Source of the DNA: Apodospora peruviana
Lineage: Eukaryota > Ascomycota > Sordariomycetes > Sordariales > Lasiosphaeriaceae
NCBI GenBank assembly: GCA_033439685.1
Contig: JAUEDM010000003.1
Coordinates: 836,001-900,000 of the forward strand
DNA: 64,000 nt
Direction: 5' to 3'
Part shown: positions 1 to 10,302 of the stretch, one piece after another
Numbering within the stretch: the first letter of the stretch is position 1
Layout of the letters: each line of letters begins with the position of its first letter
The notes under the pieces: model-generated
The model's input: only the letters and a program-made list of their open reading frames with translations
The model's database searches: none
Told to the model about the DNA's origin: nothing
Program-made: the position numbers and the translations under genes

Positions 1-962
1 GGGTGAGAACATACTCCTGCCCAATTAATTGCCTGGGTAAAAACTCAGATCTAATCAACCCAACCACCCGCAGCTCGGTATGGAATGGCACAGTGGTCAT
101 CTACGACCCCTACAAAGACAAAGTCACCTCCGTCCTCGAGTACCCCGGCGTCTCCTACACTGCGACCTACCACATCGGCGGCGTAGCCTGGGATCCCTAC
201 ACAGGCCTCTACACCATCCTGACCGACCCGGCCGCCTCCTGGGCTACAGGTGGCGCCGACGTCTCGGGCGACCACCTAATCATCAAGCACAACCCGAAGA
301 CCAAAACGACCCTCTGGTCGCTCAACATGACCGTCGCCACCGGCGGCCGGTACGGCGGCTTCCAGGACATCGAGACGGACCGCCGTGGCAACACCTACGT
401 CGTCGGCACCTGGCCGGGCACCATCATGCGCGCTGACGCGCGCGGCAAGGCCGTCAAACCCTGGTACGTGCCCGACCCGCTCCCGCCGACCACGCAAAAG
501 GGCTTCAGCGGTCTTGCGTCGGTCGGCGAGAACTTGCTGTCGGTCGACGGCGACGGCCAGATTTATCGGTTTGATATGCGCGACGCCAAGAAGGGAACGC
601 CGGTATTGGTCCCGATCCGACCAAAAGTGCTGTACAACGAGACCGACGCCATCTACGCGCCGCCAATGTACGGAGGGAGCGTCTTGTTAGTAGCCACCTG
701 GACGCACGGGATCCAGGTGCTCAGGTCGAGGGACAAGTCGTGGAAGACGGCCGAGTATCTGGGTACAGTGCCGCTTCCGACCGACAGTCCGTTGTATGAT
801 GGCGGTGCGGGTGTGGCGGTCACGCAGATTGGGCCCGATGCAATTTATATCATTTTTGGATTTATAGATTTTCCGTTTGTCGAGGGGACGGTGGCTGGTC
901 CGAGGAGCTTGTTTCCGATGCCGGATATTACGGCACGGGTTGAGAGACTTTTGCGGAAGTGA
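1..962 (+). CDS. TRI14-like secreted beta-propeller protein, 5' partial
   Basis: This is the 3' end of a gene that begins before the window. An intron is best read as 3-73 (donor gtgag, branch-like ctaat, acceptor cag), so the visible exons are bases 1-2 and 74-962. The product starts at about SVWNGTVVIYDPYKD and runs some 295 residues to a TGA. It has the repeated WD-like strands and blocks typical of the TRI14/Mala s 1-like six-bladed propeller family: YGGFQDIE, GNTYVVGT, GQIYRFDM, a DAIY..P..YGG block and a closing DIT..VE.L. Family members are usually secreted proteins of about 370-400 residues, so the signal peptide should lie upstream. TRI14 itself belongs to trichothecene clusters, but many paralogues lie elsewhere, and the biochemical activity is unknown. 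The family call is from recall of motifs. Confidence 0.72.
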   Translation, partial: VRTYSCPINCLGKNSDLINPTTRSSVWNGTVVIYDPYKDKVTSVLEYPGVSYTATYHIGGVAWDPYTGLYTILTDPAASWATGGADVSGDHLIIKHNPKTKTTLWSLNMTVATGGRYGGFQDIETDRRGNTYVVGTWPGTIMRADARGKAVKPWYVPDPLPPTTQKGFSGLASVGENLLSVDGDGQIYRFDMRDAKKGTPVLVPIRPKVLYNETDAIYAPPMYGGSVLLVATWTHGIQVLRSRDKSWKTAEYLGTVPLPTDSPLYDGGAGVAVTQIGPDAIYIIFGFIDFPFVEGTVAGPRSLFPMPDITARVERLLRK

Positions 963-1616
963 CTGTTGCTCGGAGGTAAGGAAGACAGGAAGGGATATGA
1001 TGCAGGTCAGACGTTGGTGTTGCACGCTGTCTCAATATGTGTCCAGAGACACTCATTGGGTGGCTGTCAGGAGGGTGGTACAAGTACGAAGCGTGATGAT
1101 ATTCAGTTGTGCCTTTGGGTCAAAGAAACCGATTTGCCAAGATCAATGGTAAGTAGGTCGTGATCTCCCTTCGCAAGGATCATGCAGGCACACTCCTAAA
1201 ACCCACCTCGCCATGCATACCAGCACGTCCACTTCAACGTCATCACCGCGTCGCGTTGAACGACATTCCCAAACGTACCTATGCTTCAAAAGAAGTCCCG
1301 GTCGATCAAATAGCTCCGGCAGTCTTACCCCTATCTCGGGTCCAGACCCCCTTCCCCCTCCACAACCTAGTGAAGATGTGCATGAGACCATGCCTCAATG
1401 GGCGCTAATACGAACGCCACCAACATTCCAGGGCTCAGCTGAGTGGATGTGAGAACCTAATTTTACCCCTGGATTCTCACGTCACGGTTGAGCTCGTGCT
1501 CCCTCACCCTCTTCTCTCTTTCTCCATGATCGGTCTCTTTGCTTTCTGTCTGTCCAAATGAGCTCTTGAGCTCTTTTCGCTCCTTTTGAAACTTTTGAAA
1601 CTTTTTGTGCTGGATA
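963..1616. other. intergenic, 654 bp
   Basis: No convincing gene is seen. The short open frames here lack family features. The last 110 bases are rich in C, T and TTTTGAAA direct repeats and probably form the leader of the acyltransferase gene. Confidence 0.6.
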
Positions 1617-3449
1617 ATGACGATAGCAATGTCGCGCCTCCTATCCAGTTTCCGGTCAAGCCTCCCTGGCTACGCGCCATTGACCGGGAACCGTTTTTCC
1701 GACGACACCGGGTCCGACGACGACCTTGACGAGATCGACATTGAGAAATCATATGCCCGATGGGCGTGGAGCAACCCAACATGGCAACGCATCTCCTCCA
1801 TAACCCACACACCCATATTAGGCCTGCTCCTGGTCTTCCTCTCGTCATGCGCCAAGTACCTCCCCTTGCTCCTACCATCATTCGTCCCGACACTCTACCA
1901 CCGAATCCTCCGGAAGAAAACCGCGCCAGCCAGCCGACCGCAGCGACCTCTCAGCGCGACAGCGTACCTAGACGGCCTGCGGGGCGTCGCCGCGCTGACC
2001 GTGTATATCTTTCACTATAATTACCTCTGGTTCCCGGTCCTGCGCAACGGGTGGGGGTCCACCGAGACCGACCACCTCTTCTGGCAGCTGCCCGTCGTTA
2101 GGGTGCTGCATTCCGGCCGAGCCAGCGTGACCATCTTCTTCATCATCTCCGGCTTCGTGCTGACCCTCAAAACGCTGACGGCGATCCACAAGGGCCAGGG
2201 CGACAAGGCCCTGGACAGCCTGGCCGGCTCGCTCTTCCGGCGTCCGTTCCGCCTGTACCTGCCCATCCTGGTCTCGACGCTGATCGCGGCCGTCCTGATC
2301 CGCTGGGACGGCATCTACATTCCCAACATCGGTGGTGGCGACATCCCGCCCCACGCGGCGACCTGGCAGGAGCAGTTTTGGAATTGGTTGACCGTCACCG
2401 AGCGCATGGTCAGCCCGTTTCGGCCGGTGACCGGCCGCGAGAACCTGTGGGGCAACGACTACAACGGGCACCTGTGGACGATCCCGGCCGAGTTTAAAGG
2501 TTCTCTGCAGGTATTTCTCTGGCTGTTGGCGTTTGCACGTTCAAAGCGCTGGGTCCATGTCGTGGGCGTCGGCATCGCGGGCTACTGGCAGATGGCGTAC
2601 GGGGATTTCGATCAGACGCTGTTCTGCATCGGTCTGCTCCTGTCGGAGCTGTCGATCGTGTTTCCCAACTCGTCGCCTTGGCTGGCGGCGAAAGTGAGCA
2701 CGACCCTACGGCATGCTGTCACGATAGCGTTGTTTGTCCTGTCGTGCCATCTGCTGTCGTACCCGGAGCGCCACGGCCCGTCGTCCCCGGGCTTCCGCAC
2801 CATCTCGACGCTCGTGCCCACGTATTACCAAGGCAACGAAGACAAGATCCAGCAATTCTGGATCTCGGTGGGGGCCATCACGTTTGTGCTGGCGCTGATG
2901 TTTTCGCCTGCTGTGTCGAACGGGTGGTGGCACCGCCGCCGCCGGTGGCAGAGTTTGGCAGCTGGGAGCAGGACGGAGGAATCACAATTGGAGCTTGCTT
3001 TTGTCCATGAGCCAACCAGCGCTGCAGACAATAATCGCGATCATGCAACCACTGACAGTCGGGTCTTGGCGGAGGAGAAAAGCGAACCGCTCCTCCAGCA
3101 ACTCTTCACTAACGCCTTCGCGCAGTACCTCGGCCAGATCTCGTACTCGCTCTACCTCTGGCACGGCGCCGCGAACCACATCATTGGACAGCGGTACTTG
3201 CACCCGGCGTGGTCAGCGTACCAAACGGCTGCGAATGGCGCCGCGGGGCTCGACAACGGCGGCTTCGTGAACGAGGCGGCCGTGGTTCGCGCGACTGCCA
3301 TGCGCGAATACGCGTGGAGCTGGGCCGGGACGACCATCCTCAACACGTTTGTGTTGTTTTGGGTTAGCGACCTGTTCCATCGCGGTGTCGACATGCACGC
3401 TGTTCGCTTGACCAGGGCGCTGTCGACGTGGGCTCTGGCAAAGAAATAA
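1617..3449 (+). CDS. membrane acyltransferase 3 family protein
   Basis: A single-exon gene of 610 residues. ATG 1617 has A at -3; ATG 1629, four codons later, is an equally possible start. The family signature is clear: LDGLRGVAALTVYIFHYNY near residue 120 carries the RG..A..V..FH motif with its conserved His, followed by FFIISGFVLT, an FRRPFRLYLP loop, and a late YSLYLWHG segment. About ten hydrophobic segments are visible, with a hydrophilic acidic N-terminus (about 50 residues) and a charged loop near residues 440-490. Such proteins move acyl groups onto sugars, lipids or small molecules at internal membranes; the substrate cannot be told here. The gene lies between the TRI14-like gene and an MFS transporter, all on the + strand, which is a plausible secondary-metabolism neighbourhood. 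Confidence 0.85.
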   Translation: MTIAMSRLLSSFRSSLPGYAPLTGNRFSDDTGSDDDLDEIDIEKSYARWAWSNPTWQRISSITHTPILGLLLVFLSSCAKYLPLLLPSFVPTLYHRILRKKTAPASRPQRPLSATAYLDGLRGVAALTVYIFHYNYLWFPVLRNGWGSTETDHLFWQLPVVRVLHSGRASVTIFFIISGFVLTLKTLTAIHKGQGDKALDSLAGSLFRRPFRLYLPILVSTLIAAVLIRWDGIYIPNIGGGDIPPHAATWQEQFWNWLTVTERMVSPFRPVTGRENLWGNDYNGHLWTIPAEFKGSLQVFLWLLAFARSKRWVHVVGVGIAGYWQMAYGDFDQTLFCIGLLLSELSIVFPNSSPWLAAKVSTTLRHAVTIALFVLSCHLLSYPERHGPSSPGFRTISTLVPTYYQGNEDKIQQFWISVGAITFVLALMFSPAVSNGWWHRRRRWQSLAAGSRTEESQLELAFVHEPTSAADNNRDHATTDSRVLAEEKSEPLLQQLFTNAFAQYLGQISYSLYLWHGAANHIIGQRYLHPAWSAYQTAANGAAGLDNGGFVNEAAVVRATAMREYAWSWAGTTILNTFVLFWVSDLFHRGVDMHAVRLTRALSTWALAKK

Positions 3450-3489
3450 ATTCCCTTCTAGTTTGGATAAGCGACGGTTGTGTGGTGCA

Positions 3490-3555
3490 TCTTTTTTTTT
3501 TATTTTTTTTTTTTTATTTTTTTTTTATTCTTTTTTTTTATTTTTATTAATTTTT

Positions 3556-3586
<31 letters not shown>
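3490..3586. repeat. T-rich tract followed by G21 homopolymer
   Basis: About 75 bases of nearly pure T with scattered A lead into 21 consecutive G (3566-3586), just 3' of the acyltransferase stop. The T/G switch on one strand may fold or form a quadruplex, and is also a place where assemblies fail. Confidence 0.85.
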
Positions 3587-3587
<1 letters not shown>

Positions 3588-4063
3588 TTTGTTTTGGGTT
3601 ATTACAAGGAGTTGGCCAGTTGGAGTCATACGATACGGGATACGGACCAGTAAGACTGAATTCAGCGTAGAAGTCGGCATATCATATCATTACTTTTATC
3701 ATAGCAAAGATAAACAACTTCAATCATGTTCCTTTTCGTTAGTTTAAATAACGACCTTTTTCATGCTAACAACTCCGCAGGCAATGTTGCCGCAAGTCTG
3801 TTATCCGTACTGCCGTCCTCCGGTTGGTCACTCCTTGGCTTGGCTTCGTGTTTCGTATTGCGTAAGCCAGGGGCAGTGCATATCGCCAGATGAAGGTTAG
3901 CGCACGTCGAATGCCTCGACGATGATACCGGATAGGGCAGAGCTGAATAAGAGAGGAGGGCACTTCGATGGTTCCAACCCTCAACCTCCTTCTTTTAATA
4001 TCTGTTCCCTGACCGACTACCTTCTCCCTACTTCCACTTTTGATCTCCGATCATTGGGGACAG
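3587..4063. other. intergenic, 5' region of the MFS gene
   Basis: No gene is seen. The last part is C/T-rich (about 3975-4045), as in many fungal leaders, and passes into the CAA repeat. Confidence 0.5.
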
Positions 4064-4064
4064 C

Positions 4065-4113
<49 letters not shown>
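4064..4113 (+). repeat. (CAA)n leader directly abutting a start codon
   Basis: About 16.7 perfect CAA units end exactly at ATG 4114 of the MFS gene. The frame through the repeat is open from 3922, so an upstream start would give a poly-Thr N-terminus, but the codons before the repeat look like leader, not protein. Confidence 0.85.
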
Positions 4114-4117
<4 letters not shown>

Positions 4118-5856
4118 CTGTCTCCGACGAACGCTTGGAAGCGCAGCCACTCTTGCCCGATCCCCATCACGGACACGATCCCAGTTATGACTCGGAGGGC
4201 CCCCTTCCCGACATCGACGATGGCTTCTCCTCGAGTTCGAAAGGACACCTTCTGCATGTTGGAATGTTCTCACGGTTTCAGGCACGGAAGCCCAGCACCA
4301 TCATTCTGCTCCTCGCCGTTATGATGTTTGCCATCACAACTAGTGGCATGCTGATCATGATCCCACTATTTCGGCTCATGGAGGATGCTCTCTGCCACGT
4401 ATACTACCAGAAGGATCCGTCAGAGCCCATCGACGAGCGACTTTGCAAGGTAGATGGAGTCCAGAGCGAGCTTGCTTACTTGGGTGGCTGGGGCGCCATG
4501 CTCGGCTCACTCGTGGGCATGGTAGCTGCTCTCCCGTACGGAGTTCTGGCTGACCGGTAGGTGATAAAAGCTGATATATACAAGAAAAATAGTCATTCTT
4601 GGACTGATAGTTGGCTTTTGGCACAGGATCGGCCGCAAACCGACGTTCGTCCTCTCATACTGCGGCATCATCCTCAGTTTTAGCTGGGGACCTGCCCTGC
4701 TGTTCTTTGCCAAGGCACCCAACCTCTGGCTCATCATAATCGGCTGCCTGTTCCTTTTGATCGGAGGCGGTATCCCTGTTGCCATGAACTCGCTCAATGC
4801 TATGGCCGCGGACGTCAGCACGGAAGGAGACAAGTAGGTCGTCAGACACAGAACTTCTGTGTGGCCATTCTGCTAACCGGCACTCGCTTGATCAGGTCAA
4901 CTGGGTTTCTTTACCTCTCGTTTGGCGCGGTTTCTGGCGGCTTGGTTGGGCCCGTCGTCTCCGGCATCCTGATGGAGACTGTCGGAGCATGGATTCCCAT
5001 CGTCATCGTCTTTGCCATCACGCCGTTCATCTTCGCCTTGCTCGTCTTCATACCCGAAACACTCCCAGTAAAGCTGAAGACACCGTCAGACGTCGTCGAG
5101 GAACAATCACTTCTGCTCGTGTCAATACAAAAGACGAAAGAAACCGCCGAAGAGCTTAAAGTCTCATTTGCGCTCCTGAAGAACAGGAACGTGCTTCTGG
5201 CGATGGTCAATTTCTTCATCCAGCCAGCTTTGTTTACGGCGTACGCGTCGACCCTAGCGCAGTACGTAAGCAAATACTTCGGCTGGACCCTCGCTCAGAC
5301 GAGCTACCGACTCTCACCCCCGCTGGGCCTTCTCCACCTGGTGATCTTGCTCTCGCTTCCTCGGATCTCGAGCGCTCTTACCTCGCCCTCTGGTCGATTC
5401 CGCCTCACGACCTTCTCGAAAGACCTCCTCTTGACCAAAATCTCGCTTCTCTTTCTGATCTCAGGCGCCCTTATGGAAGGGTTCAGCCAAGAGATCGTTC
5501 TTTTCCTCGTCGGTCTCACGGTTGGGACTTTTGGGTCAGCAAACGGCCCCATGTGCCGTGCCGTGACGACGGCATACGTGGAGCCGCATCACACCTCGCG
5601 ACTCTATGCGCTGATCAGCATGCTTGAGACCAGTGGAGCTGTTATTGGCGGGCCGGTGCTCGCCTGGTTGTTCAACGTTGGGTTGTCCAAGGGAGGGATC
5701 TGGAAGGGGCTGCCTTGGTTCTATGTGTCTGGGCTGGTTTCTATCGCATTTGTCGCCATGTTGTTTGTGCAAAGACCAAGGGATAAGGAGCCACCACCCG
5801 GAGAAGAGGAGGGCAGTGGTGATTTTGGATACCAATCGGCTGAAGAGCAGAGTTAG
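4114..5856 (+). CDS. MFS transporter (DHA1-like)
   Basis: Three exons are inferred: 4114-4556, 4627-4833 and 4896-5856, giving 536 residues. Intron 1 has donor gtaggt and acceptor cacag; intron 2 has donor gtaggt, branch ctaac and acceptor atcag. Both keep phase. Joining exons 1 and 2 restores the MFS loop signature GVLADRIGRKPTF between TM2 and TM3, which supports the model. About twelve hydrophobic segments are present, with an acidic cytoplasmic N-terminus (about 55 residues) and a hydrophilic tail. This subfamily, with a long extracellular TM1-TM2 loop, is common in filamentous fungi as putative drug or metabolite exporters in the plasma membrane. The substrate is unknown. Its nearness to the acyltransferase and TRI14-like genes could mean product export, which is inference only. 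Confidence 0.88.
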
Positions 5857-6727
5857 CTCATGTACGTTAGCCAGGCAGTCAGTCGGAGTGTGGTCAAACC
5901 AAGACGACAAGATACCAGCAACATCTTCCGAAACGATTACACCATTCCAGGGTAAATAATCAACCTCTAGTACCTGCAAACAACCCCATGTAGACTTCAA
6001 GTTTTAATAACGACTTGGTAGGTCCGAAACTGCCCTTACAGGGTAATTTGAGGGCTTTGTGCATATCCCCCAAGCCCAAGTTTGGTCACTATCAGGTCCA
6101 TGTAGGTAATTACCGGAGGTGGATTATTTACCATGGACATGGGATGGCACCTGTATTCGAGAGTCGTCAATCCCGAATAACGACAAGCACAGCAGATCTC
6201 GAGATGCCGGCCAGCCCAAGATCCAAGCACGATCATGACTTCATTTGTCATACTTCAAAAAATCAACCCGATCATTTGCCGTTCGTTCGGCAGATAATGT
6301 CACTATCTCTCCTTATCCCTGCAAAATCTAAACTTCACCTGTCTCACAGGCTCATTGAGCCAACCAGTGAGTCGTCCATCTTTGCAAAAGGCGTCGATTA
6401 CAACTGAAGCGCCATGGACCAAGAGATATTCGTGCACAAAAGGGGCCGGGCGGATCCCCGGTGCAATTTCCTGCCTTTGCACAGAAACCAGAAAACGTCC
6501 ACAGGCATCTTTCCGAGTCACACAAAGACCGCTTGCTCTCCACACAGCCTTTGTCGAGGATCGATCTGTCCATCCTCGACACGCTGCGCACATATGCACA
6601 CAAACACCGAGGCAGGCCACCATCGCTCGCATCTCCACATTACGAGTCCATCCGACTCCATTGTGCGGACCTGCCTACCCACCACACAGCCTCTTTCCAG
6701 AAAGACACGCATCACAAGGTCGCCAAG
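5857..6727. other. intergenic with a MITE-like element
   Basis: The stretch holds the inverted-repeat element at 5947-6136. The rest, including 6400-6727, is open in several frames but shows no family signal and is likely the leader of the next gene. Confidence 0.5.
5947..6136. mobile_element. MITE-like inverted-repeat element A
   Basis: The left end ccagggtaaataatcaacct (5947-5966) matches the reverse complement of the right end (6117-6136) at 18 of 20 bases. The 190-bp element has no coding capacity. The same core, TTCCA..GGTAAATA, recurs at 11814-12040 and 35045-35062, so this is a dispersed family and not a chance hairpin. No clear target-site duplication was found. Confidence 0.55.
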
Positions 6728-7075
6728 ATGTGCCAACAGGTCTACTGGCGTTACCAGTGCGGCCAGAAGGTCAAGAAGCACATACGAAAGTGCGATCATC
6801 CACTCGCTACGCAAAGCGTCGACACCGGCTGTCCTACCGGGTTGAAGTACGATATTCAGGAAATTCGGAACGTGGTGTGTGGCGAGTTTGGTGACCCAAC
6901 GAAGAACTTCAAGGGACGCTGCAAGACATGTTACCCTCCCGAGCAGGACGACAAGATTTTTGGAAAATGTTCTGACGAGAAGCGGGACGAGGGGAAGGGC
7001 AAGGAGAAGGAGGAGAAGGGCAAGGAGCCTGAGATGGAAGAGACGGGCAAGGGGAATGACTTCTTTCGACTTTGA
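6728..7075 (+). CDS. small Cys-rich hypothetical protein
   Basis: A single exon of 115 residues starting at ATG 6728 (context aagATG). The N-terminal 85 residues hold eight Cys (MCQQVYW, QCGQ, KCDH, GCP, VCGEF, RCKTC, KCSD) and several aromatic and basic residues, which suggests a small metal-binding or disulfide fold. There is no signal peptide, so it is probably intracellular and zinc-binding. The C-terminal 30 residues are almost all Lys, Glu and Gly, a low-complexity charged tail. Similar short MC..V.. proteins are common in ascomycetes without known function. I do not recognise a named family. Confidence 0.6.
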   Translation: MCQQVYWRYQCGQKVKKHIRKCDHPLATQSVDTGCPTGLKYDIQEIRNVVCGEFGDPTKNFKGRCKTCYPPEQDDKIFGKCSDEKRDEGKGKEKEEKGKEPEMEETGKGNDFFRL

Positions 7076-7840
7076 TAACTGGATTCGGAAACGATGAATA
7101 CCGTGGGACGACTGCTGGGGTGGTGACTGGGGATTTCAGGGGTTATGGACGACGGCGACGACGCTCAATATTGTTTTCTGTTTGGTTTTGGGTGTTTTTT
7201 TTTCTTTTTTTTGTTTTGGGCGTCAACATTGAGGATCATACGCCGGGCAATTGGCCATTGTTTGTTTTTGGGGCATCAGCGTCGAATATACGCCGGTCTT
7301 CAACGGCGATTGTTTTGTTTGGCTATTTCAGCTTTGGGAGGGAGACATTCAACATACAGGGAGGGATTGCGATGTTACGATTTTTTTTTGATTTTTTTTT
7401 TGGAGGCGCTCGAGCGCAAGCACGGTGGACTTCATTGATGAAGACGGTAGTACATCTCATTTTCAGGGTGTTGTTTGAACGATATGGGCGGCGCATTCAT
7501 CCTTGATTCGTCAAAATAGGGTTCTGGTTTGACGTTGGCATCAAGAAAGGGGAAGTGGTGCGTTGGGAGGATGCCTGCTTTCATGCTAGCATCAAGGAGC
7601 GGATGAGGTGCACTGAAAGGATGTCTGCATTCAACATATGGACTTCTCACGCAGATGTAGTTACACAATCTTAATAACATGCGGCAGTACAACACCACCT
7701 ATTTCAACTTTGAAGTCCGCAACATAATCGCGCGGTTGTGCTTTGCAATCCGTGTGAGAGGCCGCCACTCCCTCGAGCGACTCGTACGGCCAGCCTTCCA
7801 CCGATGCTGAGAAATGACCGACTCGCCTGTACACCCCAGA
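7076..7840. other. intergenic with T-rich tracts and a diverged tandem duplication
   Basis: T-runs interrupted by G lie at 7190-7215 and 7380-7400. At about 7535-7632 two copies of a roughly 50-bp unit (TTGGCATCAAG..GGATGCCTGC and CTAGCATCAAG..GGATGTCTGC) lie in tandem. The open frame 7072-7506 is Phe-rich because of the T-runs and is not taken as a gene. Confidence 0.5.
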
Positions 7841-9627
7841 TTATTCTCCTCCCGCAGTACTAGCGGGAGTCAGAACTAATCCTTGCATCTGTGACTTCCA
7901 ACGGTCTTGTAGAACAGGACAGAAATAGAACATCTGGCCATTGTCCCCAGCCGTGGCGGCGGCGTCGTCTGAGTTGACTTGTGAAAAATGATCATGATCC
8001 CATGAGATAACCATAGGAACCAAATGTTCACCAAACCTTTGTGCCTTTGCATCTCGGCGGCGTTTTGGGATACGTCTCTTGAGGAAGAGATGGTCACACT
8101 TCACCCAAAGGGCAGCATTCTCCAGTGCGCCGTACGTACGGGTCGTCACCAGCGTGCTGGGTCCCGATCCGGACTGTGGAAACGGCTGGAATCCAGTAGC
8201 TGTCACCACTCGGCGGTTTAGCTGCTGGAAAGCCAACCCGCTTGTTGAAGGCCGCCCAGGACCATGAAGGAGCTTGGTATACGAAAGATTTCGGGACTGG
8301 TGCCTGGGGATGTAACGACGCCTCCTCTGCCTACCCATCAATGGCTTTCCAGCATAGGTCAATGTGTATGCTTTTGGACCAGAGTCCAGCAACGTACCGA
8401 TCATGTGGTTGTTTGTGTGCAGCCACTCTTTTGGCGAGACCCGATATGGCAACGAGCTTGTCCGAAGTCTTTGTCAGCTTGCAGCCGCTATACTGGGTCA
8501 CGACATTCCTCCAGGCTGCCTCCGTAGCGAGGTTAGGATGATCAATATGCCGAATGAGGGCCTTCGGTAAGCCTTTGGGGTAAGCTTCGCAGGCGATTTT
8601 GTCCCGGCATACCCAGAACAGTTGATTTTTGCCAAAGTGGATCGTTCGAGTCGCGAGAAGGCGCTCTTGAACAACCCATGCACGGGAGCCGAGTGGCGTA
8701 TCGAGGACCTCGCAGCAGCCGGTGAATCATCAGGTCACCCCAGCAATGGCTGAGGGTGGCGTAATGAACAGGCCCTTGAAGTGATTGGGAAAGGACGAGG
8801 TGATGGCGCGTCCGGGACTTATTTTGATAAGGCGTGTCGGAGCAAATTTATTCAGAGTCTCCCGTCTGCATGAGTCGTGGCCGGACTCACACCTCTCAAA
8901 CCAGTGACGGGTCGTGGCAATGGTGTTTCTCGCCTGGTCCATTACCTGTAGATGACGAACGGCATAAGTTAGCTTGACTAGATGGACTTCTGTAATGCTG
9001 GGGGGAACAAAGTCTCCGTACAGATGAAACGTCATCCGGAGTCGTTTGATGCTGGTAAACATAATGCGCGGCAAGTTTAGGTAGCCGGTCGTTAGACTCA
9101 AAGGGTTCGAGTTGGCCTGAAAGCGTCTTCGGTGGTATCCACTCATGTGCGAAGTGTATTTCGAGAGCCCCGCCGCCACTGTCGATATCGTGCCGCCACA
9201 GCTCGCCTTCAGACTTCTCGTGAGGCCTTCCCCAGTCCCTCGAACAAAACCCGACTGGCGACGTATATTTCTCGTAGGCGAGTGCTTGTAGGAGCAGGGT
9301 GCAAAGTTTGCATCCCCTGCGCGAAGACTCGTTCAAGAGTCGCAAATTCCAGTGGTGATTCAAGTATTTGGACCTGTTACGGCGGTAACGACGAAAGACA
9401 TCAGATTCGAGGTACTTTTCAGAGACACCGGATTCGAGGTAGTTCAACCGGGGTGGCTCGGCCCGGTCGTCGAACACAGCAGAGCAGGCTCCACACAGCC
9501 CCCTAGTTGTATCAATGTCAATTTCGTTTTCCTTATGTCTCTTCCTTGCGGGCTTCTCCTGGACTGGGATTTTATTGCTCGGCATCGTAGGGCTGAACGA
9601 CCGCTTATTCATTTTGGTGGATCTCAT
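7841..9627 (-). pseudogene. decayed HET-domain (heterokaryon incompatibility) gene
   Basis: Read on the minus strand from ATG 9627, the pieces follow the order of a HET protein: CGACSAVFDD, HHWNLRLLNESSRRGCKLC, then in another frame WFERCESGHDSC and FAPTRLIKI, then the HET core YATLSHCWGD at about 8729-8766, then AWVVQERLLATRTIHFG and DKLVAISGLA, RYVAGLW and PSWSWAAF. At least three frameshifts, a TAG at 8331-8333 and a large internal deletion break it. Only about 50 bp separate SHCWG from QERLL, against about 425 bp in the intact HET gene of this window at 47785. Near 8131-8140 a tandem GTAC GTAC appears to cause one frameshift. HET proteins trigger cell death when unlike strains fuse; this copy cannot make a working domain. 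Confidence 0.82.
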
Positions 9628-10011
9628 GATTTCCGCGTTGTTCTTGTGATTCAGAAGAAAGCGATAAAGCTTCAAGCGGTGCGCCAACCAAAAGAGACTG
9701 CGCTTCTCCCCCAAAATCTTTCGCCATCGGGTAGATGCATTGGCCAAGAAGTGTGCACATTAATATCGGCAAGTTAGGCACCTGCGACGGGAATTCTCCC
9801 CGCTGGGCAGTGGTTGACTGCTCAAAGGTGGTCATAGATCAGGACCTTACCAAATCTTACCAACAAAAAACAATGACAACAAAAAAAATAAAATAAAATA
9901 AAATAAAAGGACAACCGCCTGGTTGCCTGAGACGAATATGGGCTCACAAACCTTTCCTTTTCGTTCGTAGTCCTAAGCTGGGGTGAGCTGTGGCTGATTT
10001 GTCCTGCGCGA
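9628..10011. other. intergenic
   Basis: No gene is seen. An A-rich AAAAT repeat lies at about 9882-9908. Confidence 0.5.
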
Positions 10012-10302
10012 CCAACGGATGTGCTCCGCATCGGCATTGTGGCCACTGCCGCCTTCAAATACTCGCCGCCGTTCAAATGGGAGCGATCCCACCACCAGGC
10101 TTTCCCTGACAACACCATTATGTCCTACCACACACAATTCCTGAGCTCCATAAAAAGCGACGACTTCGTTGTCCTGGTACAAGAAGATGCATATCTTCCC
10201 GACGATAATGACAAGACGTCTGCCATCATTCCCGACAACAACGGATGGGCGGCTCCTGAAACTGGAGACCAAGTGGTACTCAAACTGGCTCAAAGAAATT
10301 AA
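10012..10302 (+). pseudogene. coding-like fragment, possibly acetyltransferase-derived
   Basis: An open frame without a good ATG at its start encodes DVLRIGIVATAAFKYSPPF, then FLSSIKSDDFVVLVQEDAY and GWAAPETGDQVVLKLAQRN, ending at TAA 10300-10302. Composition and spacing look like real protein, and the order resembles the N-terminal half of a fungal GNAT-type acetyltransferase, ending about where the acetyl-CoA site should begin. The family guess is weak. It may be a truncated gene copy or an exon of an unrecognised gene. Confidence 0.3.

Noticed and set aside
3463..3747. Open frame of 94 codons rich in Phe
   Set aside because: It is produced by the T tract and the G21 run and has no protein-like part.
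4028..4285. Minus-strand frames with poly-Leu or poly-Cys
   Set aside because: They are the reverse reading of the CAA repeat opposite the MFS gene.
7072..7506. 144-codon open frame downstream of the small Cys-rich gene
   Set aside because: Its Phe-rich content comes from T-runs; no motif or splice support.
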